This document shows, piece after piece, positions 20,483 to 30,802 of a stretch of DNA of 64,000 bases (its first letter is position 1; every line of letters starts with the position of its first letter). The stretch covers positions 558,001 to 622,000 of the forward strand of contig JARGSG010000030.1 of NCBI GenBank assembly GCA_030374805.1. Direction: 5' to 3'. A model generated the notes under the pieces. The model ran no database searches. It worked only from the letters and a program-made list of their open reading frames with translations, and had not been told where the DNA came from. This DNA comes from Gracilaria gracilis. Lineage: Eukaryota; Rhodophyta; Florideophyceae; Gracilariales; Gracilariaceae. A program made the position numbers and the translations under genes.

Positions 20483-20566
20483 ACAGTACCAACGGTATAC
20501 GAAGGTACTACACTACACAGTACTGCACGATTGTAATTTTAGCCTTAGATATACAGTTATCCTGCG

Positions 20567-20608
20567 TTATAAGAATGCGGAGCATAGACGTCGTCTGCAT
20601 TCTTATAA
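20567..20608. repeat. 12-bp-stem hairpin
   Basis: TTATAAGAATGC (20567-20578) and GCATTCTTATAA (20597-20608) are perfectly complementary with an 18-base loop. It lies 80 bp outside the copia element. The rest of 20488-20989 shows no gene. Confidence 0.7.
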
Positions 20609-20989
20609 GCCTGGTAGGAATAGAACGAGGGATTACAGAAAATCATTTAAGATAAGAGCACTAAATTGTCCGCTGGCTGTAAAAAACGAATCTATGCGCG
20701 ATTGATTCAAATTGTTAACGCGCTTACTACGCAGAGTACCGTTGGTATTATATACGTTGAGGCCGCCCAAGCCCAGAACACATGCACTATTGGTACCTTT
20801 TTCCTCCTCCATTATAAGTAGAGTTATTGCGATGTAGGCCAGACTGTTGTCAAGGCTAAGACCGTCTAATAAACCTCCATCCTCCTCCACGTCTTCAGAG
20901 GAACTGCTGTAGCATTCATGGACTCTCTGGATTTGGTGCAGTCACGCAATCGGCGGAGTTCTCGGCGGAAGGCTCGAATATCTGGCTCA

Positions 20990-21390
20990 GGAGGCATACA
21001 GACAAGCATACAGCAGAAACAGTTGCGCCCCGCTTCAAGCTGAGCTTGTAGTTAATAGTGTCACTATAGAACGCGACTTACAGCAACAAACATCTTGTAG
21101 CACCGTCCGCGGGTCTCTTTAAAAGCCCCACGACGGATGAGTAAACTACAGATGTCCCGGCAGGCGTCTGGGTAAAAAAAATGTGGAGCAGAGGGAGGAG
21201 GGAGGCGCAGAGAGCTTCAACCAGACGCCTGCCGGGACATCTGTAGTTTACTAATCCGTCCGTTGGGCTTTTAAGGAGACCCGCAAACAGTACTACAAGA
21301 TGTTTCTATAGCCACACTAAACTATCTACTCCAAGCTGAGCTTGAAGCGGGGCGCAACTGTCTCTGCTGTATGCTTGTCTGTCTACCTCC
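20990..21390. mobile_element. Foldback/MITE-like element with ~180-bp inverted arms
   Basis: Left arm about 20990-21173 and right arm about 21218-21390 are long inverted repeats with high complementarity (a few mismatches and small gaps), around a 44-bp purine-rich spacer. The outer ends read GGAGG...CCTCC. The inner ends share CCAGACGCCTGCCGGGACAT. No protein is encoded. Its size and form fit a foldback or MITE-like non-autonomous DNA element, but no clear target duplication is visible, so the superfamily is unknown. Confidence 0.8.
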
Positions 21391-22113
21391 AGTACGACAG
21401 TCAGGAGTCAACCTGCCGTTCATACGTAGAACGCTATCACCAAAAGACCTCCGGACTGGAGACTTCCTGAGCTTGTAACAGCATGCGCTTTTAGCTGCCA
21501 CAGGCGTCTGTGCAGGTATCGCTTGCGAAACCTGCAGTACTCAAGCCATCACCTTTATTTTTGTTAGGAGTGGCGGGGTGAATTACGCTTACTATCGTCC
21601 ATTATTGTAGCTCACGTCTCTTCTTCGTCTTAAGTGTGGTTTATTGTTTATTACGAAACAATCAGAAGACTACACTGAGCCTTTTCTCCTTAAAAAAAGG
21701 CCCAAAACTTTGATGGCCATTCCTGCATCGTCTTGTCTTTTCATTACTGAGAAGCCAGACAACTCTGTTCTCCGAGAACAGTTAATCAAAGGACACCGAC
21801 ACAAAACATGATCTACATCTTTTTTTACGCCTATACAGTACCGCACTCACATCGCATTGGTTTGTTATTGACGTAAGTAGACACAGGGTGAAGTAGCTCA
21901 CGTCCTACTGTTGCAAATCGCGGCGAAAAAACAAACGAGACGGCAAAAAGAACGGACGCCAGGTATCCGCTCTGGCTCCTGTGATCGCGATCCATCGCAA
22001 TCAAGTGCCTTAGACAACCCCTGGTCGAAACACTCGTCAAACTAGTCTTCTAATTCAGAGCGCGCCTAGTCACGGAGAGCATTCGAATTGAAACTCAGTC
22101 TCTTTCTCTAGCA
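21391..22113. other. Intergenic, no recognised gene
   Basis: About 720 bases between the foldback element and the small zinc-finger ORF. I see only short unrelated frames. Confidence 0.4.
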
Positions 22114-22377
22114 CTACGCAATACTACAATAACAACGTTTTCCATTATTAGAAAGAAGATGAGAATGCTCCACTTCCTTATGGGTTCGGTAAGAGTCCTC
22201 ATCGACAGTAATGTACTCGCATTGATCACAGAGATATTCCAGTATCATACCAGTTTGAGTTTTTCTTATTCGAGGGAATAATGGAATGGTATTCATTTCC
22301 AGGTCCTCTAAATTTTGCAGTCTATTCCCCCGAAGAGCTCGAATTAAGTACGAATTTTTCCCTAAGATCTGTCCCAT
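22114..22377 (-). CDS. Small ORF with one C2H2 zinc finger (hypothetical)
   Basis: 87 codons from an ATG. Residues around 49-71 contain CDQC, 12 residues, His, 4 residues, His (YLCDQCEYITVDEDSYRTHK then EVEH), which is a well-formed classical zinc finger spacing. The N-terminus (MGQILGKNS) could be myristoylated in principle. No neighbouring exon is identified, so this may be an exon of a spliced gene, a decayed transposon protein, or chance. Function unknown. Confidence 0.35.
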   Translation of the reverse strand: MGQILGKNSYLIRALRGNRLQNLEDLEMNTIPLFPRIRKTQTGMILEYLCDQCEYITVDEDSYRTHKEVEHSHLLSNNGKRCYCSIA

Positions 22378-23907
22378 CTTAGCAAGATGTATGGAAGGAC
22401 GCTCTTAAGCTGGGGAAACTGTTTTCTTTCGACTATTGGGCTTAACGTTCAGTACAAATTTGACACATATTTGGTGACGTATCCACTGGACAAGAGCGTT
22501 GCAATATAAATACTCGACTATGATCCAAAGAGATTGTCTATTAACGGTATTGAGTACGTTCGTCGTAGTTTATGAAATGAATATAAGAGAATTCAAACCC
22601 GATGCTATTTATACAACGGCAAACAATCAAGTTGCCAATTGAATCAGAGACTTATTCAGTATATGCTTTTCATGCTTTTAAATGATTCTCCTACTATTGT
22701 TTTTATGAAAAAAAAAACAGTTTATTGTTGGACCCAAAAAAATGGTACTCTCACCATCTGGGAAAATACTATTCAAAGAAACTGCTCTCATTCGTTTTCA
22801 AATTTTATATCTCCAAAGCTTCTGGTTATGAGCTGCTGAAGTGAAGAGGTTGACTGCTTTTTCAAAATTTCTGTCGCAGGTACGAACTTCGTACAACGAA
22901 GTTATCATACGCGTATAGAGATTGAACACGTGAATGTTGCCTATCGCCGTGGACCCTCGTATCCCTACGAAAGCTTTGCTTTTTCTAAAAGTCGATTCAA
23001 ATACGGATTCATTTTCATTTATTGTTCGCCTTGAAGACGCTTTTCAGCGTAAGATCTTTAACGTCTGGACAGTGGGAGAGTGAGAACGCCCATGGGGCAG
23101 TTTCACAGAGCAAGAGAGAAAAACTCTTTGCCTACAGCGGTCTCCAGTGGGGACAAGCTGTTCCCTAAGTTCTGCTAAGGAAGAGTATGACATAACTAAC
23201 TCATCCAATAATTGCAGGGTGGGTGGGTGGGGTTTTGAGATCGTAGAGTTGCAATCGAAGCGCAAGTTGCGGATGCTGCCTGTTGTTCAGACAAATATGT
23301 CCGAACAAGGCAGATCTAAGCAGTAGATCTTATCCAACTGTTAGTGAGAAACTGCAGAGCAACTTGCGCTTGATCGCTTTCTACAGGCTAAATAAATATA
23401 CTTGTGCGTTTCCTAGAAATTCCATTCTTCTTGAAAATCAGAAATGACTGCACATGCATCTGCAAGAGCTTGATACACCAAAGTCCTTATCCTGGCGGGA
23501 CCGAAAGGACACCCTGTCGTTTGCGCATGATGACATGTGCCCGATTGTTGCTCCTCGTTGTGTCCTTGCCTCGACGGCCCGCGCTGCTTGTGTCGAACAA
23601 ACCCGGATCTACACTACCCAAGGGTAGTAGCTTTGTCGCCAAGCAAGAGACGGTTTTCTCACTGGGTTTCTTCAGAACAAATCGTATTCGTCACGACGAC
23701 TTCATTGGTTGTCCTTCTTCTTCTTTACTGTGGTCAGCCGCCCCTGATTCCGAGGCGTTGTCCTGAACATCCTTCAAGGCAATTTGCCCTGCAACAGCGA
23801 AAGATGCACAGGTTAATCAATTGTATCAGCCCTATTTAATACCTGCTCTTCCCTTCTGTCTCAATGTCGTGCAATCTCCCTCTGTCTTTCTCGTCTTAAT
23901 CTAGAGG
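22378..23907. other. Intergenic, no recognised gene
   Basis: About 1.5 kb. A frame at 23404-23766 (120 codons, no ATG that fits) lies upstream of the AAA ATPase but resembles nothing I know. The last ~100 bases before 23908 are pyrimidine-rich (ctgtctttctcgtct) and probably form the 5' leader of that gene. Confidence 0.4.
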
Positions 23908-25500
23908 ATGAACACCCACGACTCTAACATGTTCTCCATCAACCCAAGTTCCCAGGATCGCTCCCCGGTTCTTCAGGCAAATACATCCCATCTTCCTGCC
24001 CCCTTTCTTTCCAGCATAGCCGCCACGCTCGGTGTTTCGCTCAGTGACCTCTGCACCTTCACTGCTTCCACGTGCACACAACTCTTCCAGGCCATAAACA
24101 CGTATGCATCACACTATCCTCGCCCTACCAATCTCCGACAACCTCTCCGGTGGAACGTCAACGAGCAATACACTGGGATTGGGGATGAGGTCACGGGACA
24201 GTCTATTCAACTATATGAACGTTACGATGACGGTGAAATGGGACCCTGCAACCCCTCACAAGCACCGCCACGAAAAAAAAAGAAGATTGAGACTGATCTT
24301 TATATCGGTCTCAACTTCAGCTTTGATCTAGGAGAGACCTTAATTCTATGGCCACCCGAACCACACCTTGAGGCTAAAGCCCTGAAGGCAGGTTTCAAAG
24401 AGAAGGGTCTCAATATTCTTGAGCAGGCAGCTGCACGACCTGGTATAGTCTATGATGAATCAAGGCACACTGTTCTTCACCTGACGAAGTATGAAATCTC
24501 GTCTTTCGACGGTACTAATGAGTACTTTCACGTCGCCGCAGCCGCAGGGGAGCTGAGAATGAAGAAGTTTGCCTACGAGGTGTTAAATTGGGCGGCGAAG
24601 ATAAAGCCTTTTAGTCCAAAACTTGGCACTTTCGGCCTTCACCAGTTCATTGTTCAAGACCATCATGGTTCATGGATGAGCAAAGGGCGACGATTTTCTC
24701 GTGATGCTCAATCGGTAATTCTACCGAAGGGATGCATGGATGATATCCTTGAAGACGTTGGCCATTTTCTCGAGCCTTCCACAAAGGCGTGGTTCTCGAA
24801 ACATGGGCTTCCGTACAAGAGGAACTATCTTTTCTTTGGAACTCCAGGTACAGGAAAAACCAGCACTATACGAGTTATTGCAGGTGTATTTGGATTGAAC
24901 TGTGCATTTCTTAGCACCACGGACTCCAACTTCAGTAACCAACTACTTTTCGAGGCATTGACGACGCTTCCGAGAAACACTATTCTAATAATCGAAGACG
25001 TAGATTCCATGTTCAACAAGAATCGAGAGAATGAGGCAAACAACTCGCTGAGCTATTCAGGTCTTCTAAATGCACTGGACGGGATAACTAGCATGGAAGG
25101 GGTGATCACAATAATGACAACCAACCACTTTGAAAGACTTGATCAGGCACTGATCCGAGGTGGTCGCGTAGATAAACGCGTCCTCTTCTCACCACCCTCT
25201 CATGAACAAATTGAATTATTATTCAAGAGGTTCTATCCTGACGCATCTGGTGAACAGACGAAATTCTTTTGCACCAAAGTATTTTCTCGTTCGGAAGGGA
25301 AAGAGGCGCAAAGTATTTCGACTTTGCAACAGTTTTTCGTTCGCAATCGCGACAAAACCGCGGGCGAGTGTCTTGGGACAATAGAAGAATTTTACGGTGT
25401 GTACTTCACCGAAAAGCAGCAGACCGAAGAAGCAAAGCGCATATTCAGCAAAGATCGGAATAGTGGACCCTCAGATGTTCCTGAGTTCGATGAATTTTAG
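23908..25500 (+). CDS. BCS1-like AAA ATPase
   Basis: 530 residues. Walker A FGTPGTGKTS near residue 311, Walker B NTILIIEDVDSMF near 360, then SGLLNALDGITSMEGVITIM and the second-region-of-homology motif TNHFERLDQALIRGGRVDKRV are the hallmark of the BCS1/AAA family. Before the ATPase, residues ~225-305 match the BCS1 N domain (FHVAAAAGEL..., then FLEPSTKAWFSKHGLPYKRNYLF, like the family's WYxxxGIPYRRGYLLYG). BCS1 itself assembles respiratory complex III in the mitochondrial inner membrane. This protein is longer, lacks an obvious N-terminal membrane helix and has a basic PRKKKKIE cluster near residue 122, so it is better called BCS1-like. Single intact exon. Localisation is not determined. 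Confidence 0.88.
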   Translation: MNTHDSNMFSINPSSQDRSPVLQANTSHLPAPFLSSIAATLGVSLSDLCTFTASTCTQLFQAINTYASHYPRPTNLRQPLRWNVNEQYTGIGDEVTGQSIQLYERYDDGEMGPCNPSQAPPRKKKKIETDLYIGLNFSFDLGETLILWPPEPHLEAKALKAGFKEKGLNILEQAAARPGIVYDESRHTVLHLTKYEISSFDGTNEYFHVAAAAGELRMKKFAYEVLNWAAKIKPFSPKLGTFGLHQFIVQDHHGSWMSKGRRFSRDAQSVILPKGCMDDILEDVGHFLEPSTKAWFSKHGLPYKRNYLFFGTPGTGKTSTIRVIAGVFGLNCAFLSTTDSNFSNQLLFEALTTLPRNTILIIEDVDSMFNKNRENEANNSLSYSGLLNALDGITSMEGVITIMTTNHFERLDQALIRGGRVDKRVLFSPPSHEQIELLFKRFYPDASGEQTKFFCTKVFSRSEGKEAQSISTLQQFFVRNRDKTAGECLGTIEEFYGVYFTEKQQTEEAKRIFSKDRNSGPSDVPEFDEF

Positions 25501-27716
25501 TGTTTCGATGATTTGTTATTTGGTTCTATCTTTGTTACCCTTGGTAACCCTTGTCAACCCTTGAACTCACGTCCCCGACCAATTCCATGTCTCTCCTGCG
25601 AAGAAAATTGAATTTTTAATTTTTAATTCTTAAAGATTTTCTAGGAGGTTCGGCAACGCGCTTTGTGATCACTTTCAGACATGGAAGCGGCCGATTCCAT
25701 GTCTTTCTACATTTTTGTATACTATTAACGCACACTGCGAGAAATATGGATTTTTAGTTATAATTTGTGGATGGAAGAGCTAGATTCCATGTCCCCGACA
25801 AGGGTTAAACTAGTATAATCTCCTGTTGAGAGTCTTTTTGCGGAGGAATCTAAAGAGATAAAATTACTCTTCTTTATGGTACGTCAGATTTGGTTTTCAA
25901 TTATTGGTGTAACAGTGAGTGAATGCAAAAATAACTACATAGCCGCTTGGTCCAACATCGGTTAATAATATGGCTCCATTTCTGGACAGCACAAAATCAT
26001 ATGCGGAATTCTAAAAGCACCCTCAACAGTCCGTAACTATCTGCCAAAATACAAAAATTACGATTCTCATAACTTGCTGTAATTTTTATTGTATGAAGGA
26101 GCCTGAAGATAAAGCACTTAGCGCAAACGTTTAACATGAAACAAACATTGTGCCGCGTGCGCGTTATTTTTGGCCTCTGGCTCTGGCTGAAAACGACGGT
26201 ACATCTGCACGCTACCAAAAAGATACGAACATGTAAAAAAGAGGGTGGGAGGGAATGAGCGAAAGAATCGGACATATGCAGGGCAAGTAGGGATCGAGGG
26301 GCGATGCAGATCTTGCTTCTTATGCGACGACGTCTACGCTTATCGTCTGATTGTTGATGCAGCAAAATTGTCTCAAAACGCGCGGATGTATCGTCATGTT
26401 ATTATCGCGACGCTCTGCATGTGGCACGAAGGATGTCCTTGCTTGCTATTCTTAGTTTGTTAGCCTTCATTGCTGTGTACTTTTCTAACAGTCATGATGA
26501 AGAAGACTGAAGGTTCAATGAAAGCGAAACCTAGATGGTTACGCAAGCAGAGAACGTAGTTTGAAATTCAGAACAAGCTGCGCAAAAAACCATTTCAAAG
26601 CTTTTCAAAGACTCAGTGGACTATCCATACAGGTCTGAATCATACCTTCCAAGATCTAGTCAAATCGATGCATAATCAATTCGCGAGGGCAAACAAGTAG
26701 GATCAATTCGTTCCGTAAGCCGACGTCCAAACTGTCGGAGCTGTGTGAAAAATCTTCTGGACCTTTAACGGATAAAGAATGCAATAATTGTGGAGCAATG
26801 GCAATAAGGTGTCGGCACAATGAAGTTTCTCATAATGGAGCTCTATCCAATGAGCTCTGACGTGTCAGACTGTGAATGTGGACCCCGTTTCCGGTGAAAT
26901 TGGAAATATTGTTGGGAACGTACCTTGTTAGGTGAATCTAGAATGGAACCTATGAAATAGGTGTACAGTAGGGCCTTGTGGCATATTTGTTCAAATATGT
27001 GGCTTCACACTCGCTGGGTAGATACTTTGGCACCCTGACACTGGGTTGTCCACGTGTAGAGCCCTCGTAGGAGTGCGCAGCTCTAGATGCAGTAGATATT
27101 ATATATGCTCGGGCGATTTCGCCCTGGACCCACTAAGTAAAACTAACCTGAGTCGTATTTTCTTCCTGAAGTACGTGGTCTTCATCCCGAAGGCTGGGCT
27201 ATGGTTGTTACTGCCTACGTAGGTTCAAAACTCCTCTAAGAAGAGTACCCACGACTGGTCTTGGTACAATCACCCCTCAGGGTCCCTAAAGAAGTTCTTT
27301 ACTACCAGTTTCTGGCTTGCTTCGCCAATTACCCCAGTATCATATCGTATTTGTTGTCGTTGACCGAGGTACCGGATCGTTGTTTAGTTCATCGTTTTCC
27401 TGGTGCAGGTCTCGCTTCCGCGTGGCACGGGCCGTAGCTTCGCTCGTGTGGTTCTCCGTAGGAGCACTACACCGTCTTACGGCACCGATCGCTCCACTTC
27501 TAGACTCGTTCTCTCGTGGCCCGCCGTCCGTTATTCCTCTCTAGGCCCACGCTCTTCTTTACCTCTGCAGGTTATACCAGTACCGTCTCCGGTTTACACC
27601 CTGCTGCCACGCGGCACGCGCACGGGCAGAGGGCTCTACTTCTGAGTTCGCCCTTTTGTGGGTGCAGGACTCGGACACCCTGGTGGATACATACCCTCTT
27701 TGGGGTTTGCTCTACA
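25501..27716. other. Intergenic; right part probably contains the chromovirus 5' LTR
   Basis: No host gene is recognised. The stretch from about 27000 to 27716 lies directly before a primer-binding-site motif and ends in tctaca, so it is likely to be the 5' LTR of the chromovirus that follows. I could not find a matching 3' copy, so the LTR's left end stays undefined. Confidence 0.4.
25677..25790. repeat. Hairpins with ATGGAA/TTCCAT stems downstream of the AAA ATPase gene
   Basis: AGACATGGAA (25677-25686) pairs perfectly with TTCCATGTCT (25695-25704) around an 8-base loop. A shorter second hairpin, ATGGAA (25771-25776) with TTCCAT (25785-25790), again has an 8-base loop. A further attccatgtc occurs at 25582-25591. 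They lie 180-290 bp after the stop codon. Confidence 0.65.
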
Positions 27717-27719
27717 TTC

Positions 27720-27731
27720 TGGTCTCCCGAC
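27720..27731 (+). promoter_or_regulatory. Putative chromovirus primer-binding site
   Basis: TGGTCTCCCGAC begins with the TGG complementary to the CCA end of tRNAs. It lies 3 bases after ctaca, a plausible LTR end, and 122 bases before gag. The same 12 bases recur at 42058 in the related element, also 3 bases after ctaca. The tRNA is not identified. Confidence 0.6.
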
Positions 27732-27852
27732 TTAGAGGAATCTAGTGGACTAGAGCTTGAAAAGGAAGTTTAATTGAAGTAGTACTCATAAGAGTTCGAA
27801 ACTAGAAGTTTGAAGTTGTTTCCCTGCTTGGATTTGTTTTTTTGTCACTGGA

Positions 27853-29964
27853 ATGGGATCCGGAAAACGGCCAAGGCCGTCCAAGGCCCGTTCTGTCGGT
27901 TCTGGTTTACCCCTGCAAGCGCGGCCAGTTCCTAAACCGCTACCGGTGAAGGAGAAGAAATCAGGGAGCCGGAAACAACCGTCGAAGACGTCTGATGCCC
28001 CAGTGGCCGGGCCCCCTTCCGTTCCTCTGGAAGGACCCTTATCCGCTGCTGCGGCAAGTGACGCAGTATTATCCGAATTGGATACTCAAGTTCGCATGCT
28101 TGAGGCCCAGAGCACGGTATGAGCTAGCTCTCAAGCTGCACTTAAAAAGGAGGTCGAGTCGCTTCGCGAGGAAGTGAAAGACGCTTAAATGAGAGATGTT
28201 TCGGGAGATATCTAGCTCCTAAGACAGGAAATGAACTCAATTCTGGAGTGCTTTGGTTCCCCACAGGGTTTCGTGGATGGCTATTATCGGAAAATGGAAG
28301 AGTTCCGTGCCACAACGGATCGAATTCACGCCCGTCTGGGTACCCTCGAAGCCATTATTAGGATGGATGAAGAAGTAGAAGTTCCCCCACGGTAGAAGTC
28401 TGTTTCGAAAGATTTCGTTCATCACTCTGATAAGAAGAGCCATCGCAAGTCCTCAAAAGAGTTTCGCCACCACGTGGATTCGTCTGACTCTGGCTCTGAC
28501 TCTGACAGCTCGGACAGCTCGTCATCGTCGTCATCGTCGTCATCGTCGGCTGCCTTGGAAGGTAGTCGTCGTCGACATTCTCGATCGTCCCGTTCAAGGG
28601 CCACATTTACCTCTCAAGTTGCAATTCGTACCCGGGAGAAGGGAGCTAAGTGTCCTGGTCTTAAGGAGTTGAAGCCTACGAATCCGCTTTATTGGAAGTT
28701 GTTATCGTATCGTTACTATCGGTTGCAGAAGTCCGAAGGGAAGAGAACCTCTAGAAGTACCGAAATGGTGAGGGCGCACATCCGTAAGCTCAGCGTGACA
28801 CTCAAGAATCGCGAGTTTACAGGAGAAGGCCCCATCCGGGTGCTGGATCTCTTCTCTAGGTTTGTTCATGAAGCCGATATTCTTGGAATGACGGAGGGAC
28901 AGGCGTACATTGCCCTCCCCTATTACCTGAAAGGTCAGGCTGAAGACCAGTTTAATTTCATCCTTGGATCGTCAAGAGCCTCGGAAGGCGGTGTTACTTG
29001 TTGTCCCGAAACGGTTCATTACCTCTTAAGGTCATACGCTACTGGTCATGCCATTCAGCAGGCTACGTCGGCCCTTATGGAACTGAAGCAACGTCCGGAA
29101 GAAACGGAAACGGCTTATTCAACGCGCCTGAATAAGGCTTTCCACCGCTGTGGTAATGTTCATCCTTCACAGGAGAGATGTGCGATGTTTGTCGATGGGT
29201 TAAATCCCGCGATTCGGCCACTTGTAGCCCGTTATTGGGAGGAGAATCTTAAGATAACCTATTTGGAATTGGTACAGTACGCCCAGGCTGAAGGGGATAC
29301 GCTCCGAGCTCGGCGTCCCTCCAAACCGAAGCCTCGTAAGGTACTGTTTGCCAACAATTCTGACTCTTCTCTGGCCCTTTCATATGGAAATGAAGCCAGT
29401 ATGGACATGGATAATGTGCACCTCATAGGTAGTAATCCGAGTTCTATTGGAACTCCAATTGCCACCTCGGAATTGCCGTCAACCACGGTGCCGGCTACGG
29501 AGGGCGATCCGAATCTGTATGCTCAGGATCGCCGAGTTCCGGCAGCACCGATACCCTATGGAGGTCGCATAATGAGGACAACTCGCTCAGGATGGAGGGA
29601 TAGCATCCAGCAGGGTCGTGTTATAGCGCGTCCCACCGATGGTTCAACCGCAGTGATCTGCTACGAATGTTATGAATTTGGTCATATCTCACCGCAGTGC
29701 ACGGTCCCGGCACGGGATAGGTTGAAAATTGTCACTTAGTTCGAGTCTCTGACGCCCGAAGAACAAACACGGGTCCCCAGAACATCCTATGAAGGCGGTA
29801 AGCATTCGTTGGCCCTTCAGGGAACTGCTGCAACCATGCATGGTAACCCTGCCTTCGCGCAGAGTAACCTTCAGGCTCAGCGTCGCAAACCGGTAAACGG
29901 GAATCAAGTAGTTCCCGCGGAGGGAAATCGCCCGCATCAGGCGGTTCCATCTCCGAAAAACTAA
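27853..29964 (+). pseudogene. Chromovirus gag with five in-frame stop codons
   Basis: One continuous reading frame of 703 codons from the ATG at 27853. It is broken by stops at 28120, 28186, 28213, 28393 and 29737 but has no frameshift. The N-terminal region is basic and P/K-rich. A serine/aspartate-rich stretch near 28474-28555 precedes the capsid-like helical domain (YIALPYYLKGQAEDQFNFIL, ...RLNKAFHRCG, ...FVDGLNPAIRPLV). A CCHC knuckle CYECYEFGHISPQC lies at 29659-29700. All five stops can be explained by C-to-T changes (CAG, CAA, CGA). The homologous region at 42542-43960 shows the same domain, so this is Gag of a multi-copy family. Confidence 0.85.
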
Positions 29965-30109
29965 ATATGGGAGTCTCCCCGACGGGCGGGGCGTCTTCCA
30001 AATCGAAGCAAAAGACGCCCGAGGCGCCTCCGCTTCGCTCCCCGACTGTTACGATCCTATCAAGGAAAATGGCAGCCACCGATGTAGATTCGGAACACTT
30101 TAGTATTCT

Positions 30110-30802
30110 TTGTCGGAACACTTTAGTGTTCTTTGTCGACCGTGGATACGGGCCCGTAATCCCCGTCTCCCTGATAGAATCCTGGTTATGGCCAAGCGGA
30201 ACTATAAAGTTTACGCCGATCTCGGCCTTTCAGAACATTTTATGGTTCGTCAGTTGTCGGTCCTAGACACAGGCGCTGCTCCTAACCTTATTCACAGGAA
30301 ACTGATACCGCCTACTTTTCAGGAACGTGTTCGTTACGGTCCATCAATGGATATTTCGGATGCCAACAACAATCCGATTAGTACGGCTGGTTACATTTCG
30401 CTCCTGGTGAGATTAGAAAGGCACCTCGTGAAGGTAGATTTCGTCGTTTGCGATTCGCTAGCCGCACCAGTTATACTGGGTTGTGATTTCTGTGACAGGT
30501 TTGTGAAAAATATCCGTCCTCGGAAGCGTACCATAGAAATGGAAGACGGTTCAATAATTCCGATTGTCCGGAGACTTCTGCGAGCCGCTACGCGAAAACA
30601 CGTACCGCTTCCGGTTGCACATCAGCCTACCAAAGGCACAGTGGCATCAACGAAGTTGCACGAGCTCAAATCGGTGCACCTTCCGCCGGAGTCCCAGGTA
30701 TGGGTCGAAGTCGTCACTAAACAGTTTGGTCTACACACACACCACAGCCGTCACCGGCACTATATGAAGAGCGCCAGATCGCTTTGGCTAATGGAGTTGT
30801 AA
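30110..30802 (+). pseudogene. Chromovirus aspartic protease region
   Basis: LSVLDTGAAPNLIHRKL contains the DTGA active-site motif (Asp codon at 30266). ISTAGYISLLVRL and VILGCDFCDRF give the later strands and the ILG motif of retropepsins. The frame is separated from gag by the stop at 29962 and shifts by one base near 30725 into the reverse transcriptase frame. A 23-bp tandem duplication with two variants (about 30092-30137) precedes the domain and disturbs the frame. Confidence 0.8.

Larger units (their letters stand above)
18437..20487 (-). mobile_element. Non-autonomous Ty1/copia element, internally deleted, very young
   Basis: A complete element read on the minus strand, bounded by a perfect 5-bp target duplication acagt (18437-18441 and 20483-20487). 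It has two 240-bp LTRs that are identical by eye, a primer-binding site, gag, a truncated pol and a polypurine tract. Protease, integrase and most of the reverse transcriptase are missing: gag ends about 40 bp before the last part of reverse transcriptase and RNase H. It cannot move on its own, yet its identical LTRs indicate recent transposition, so an autonomous partner should exist in the genome. Confidence 0.92.

Noticed and set aside
22884..22905. loxP-like sequence (AACTTCG..CGAAGTTAT)
   Set aside because: The arms match loxP partly, but there is no 8-bp spacer and the arms are shorter; a chance palindrome is more likely.
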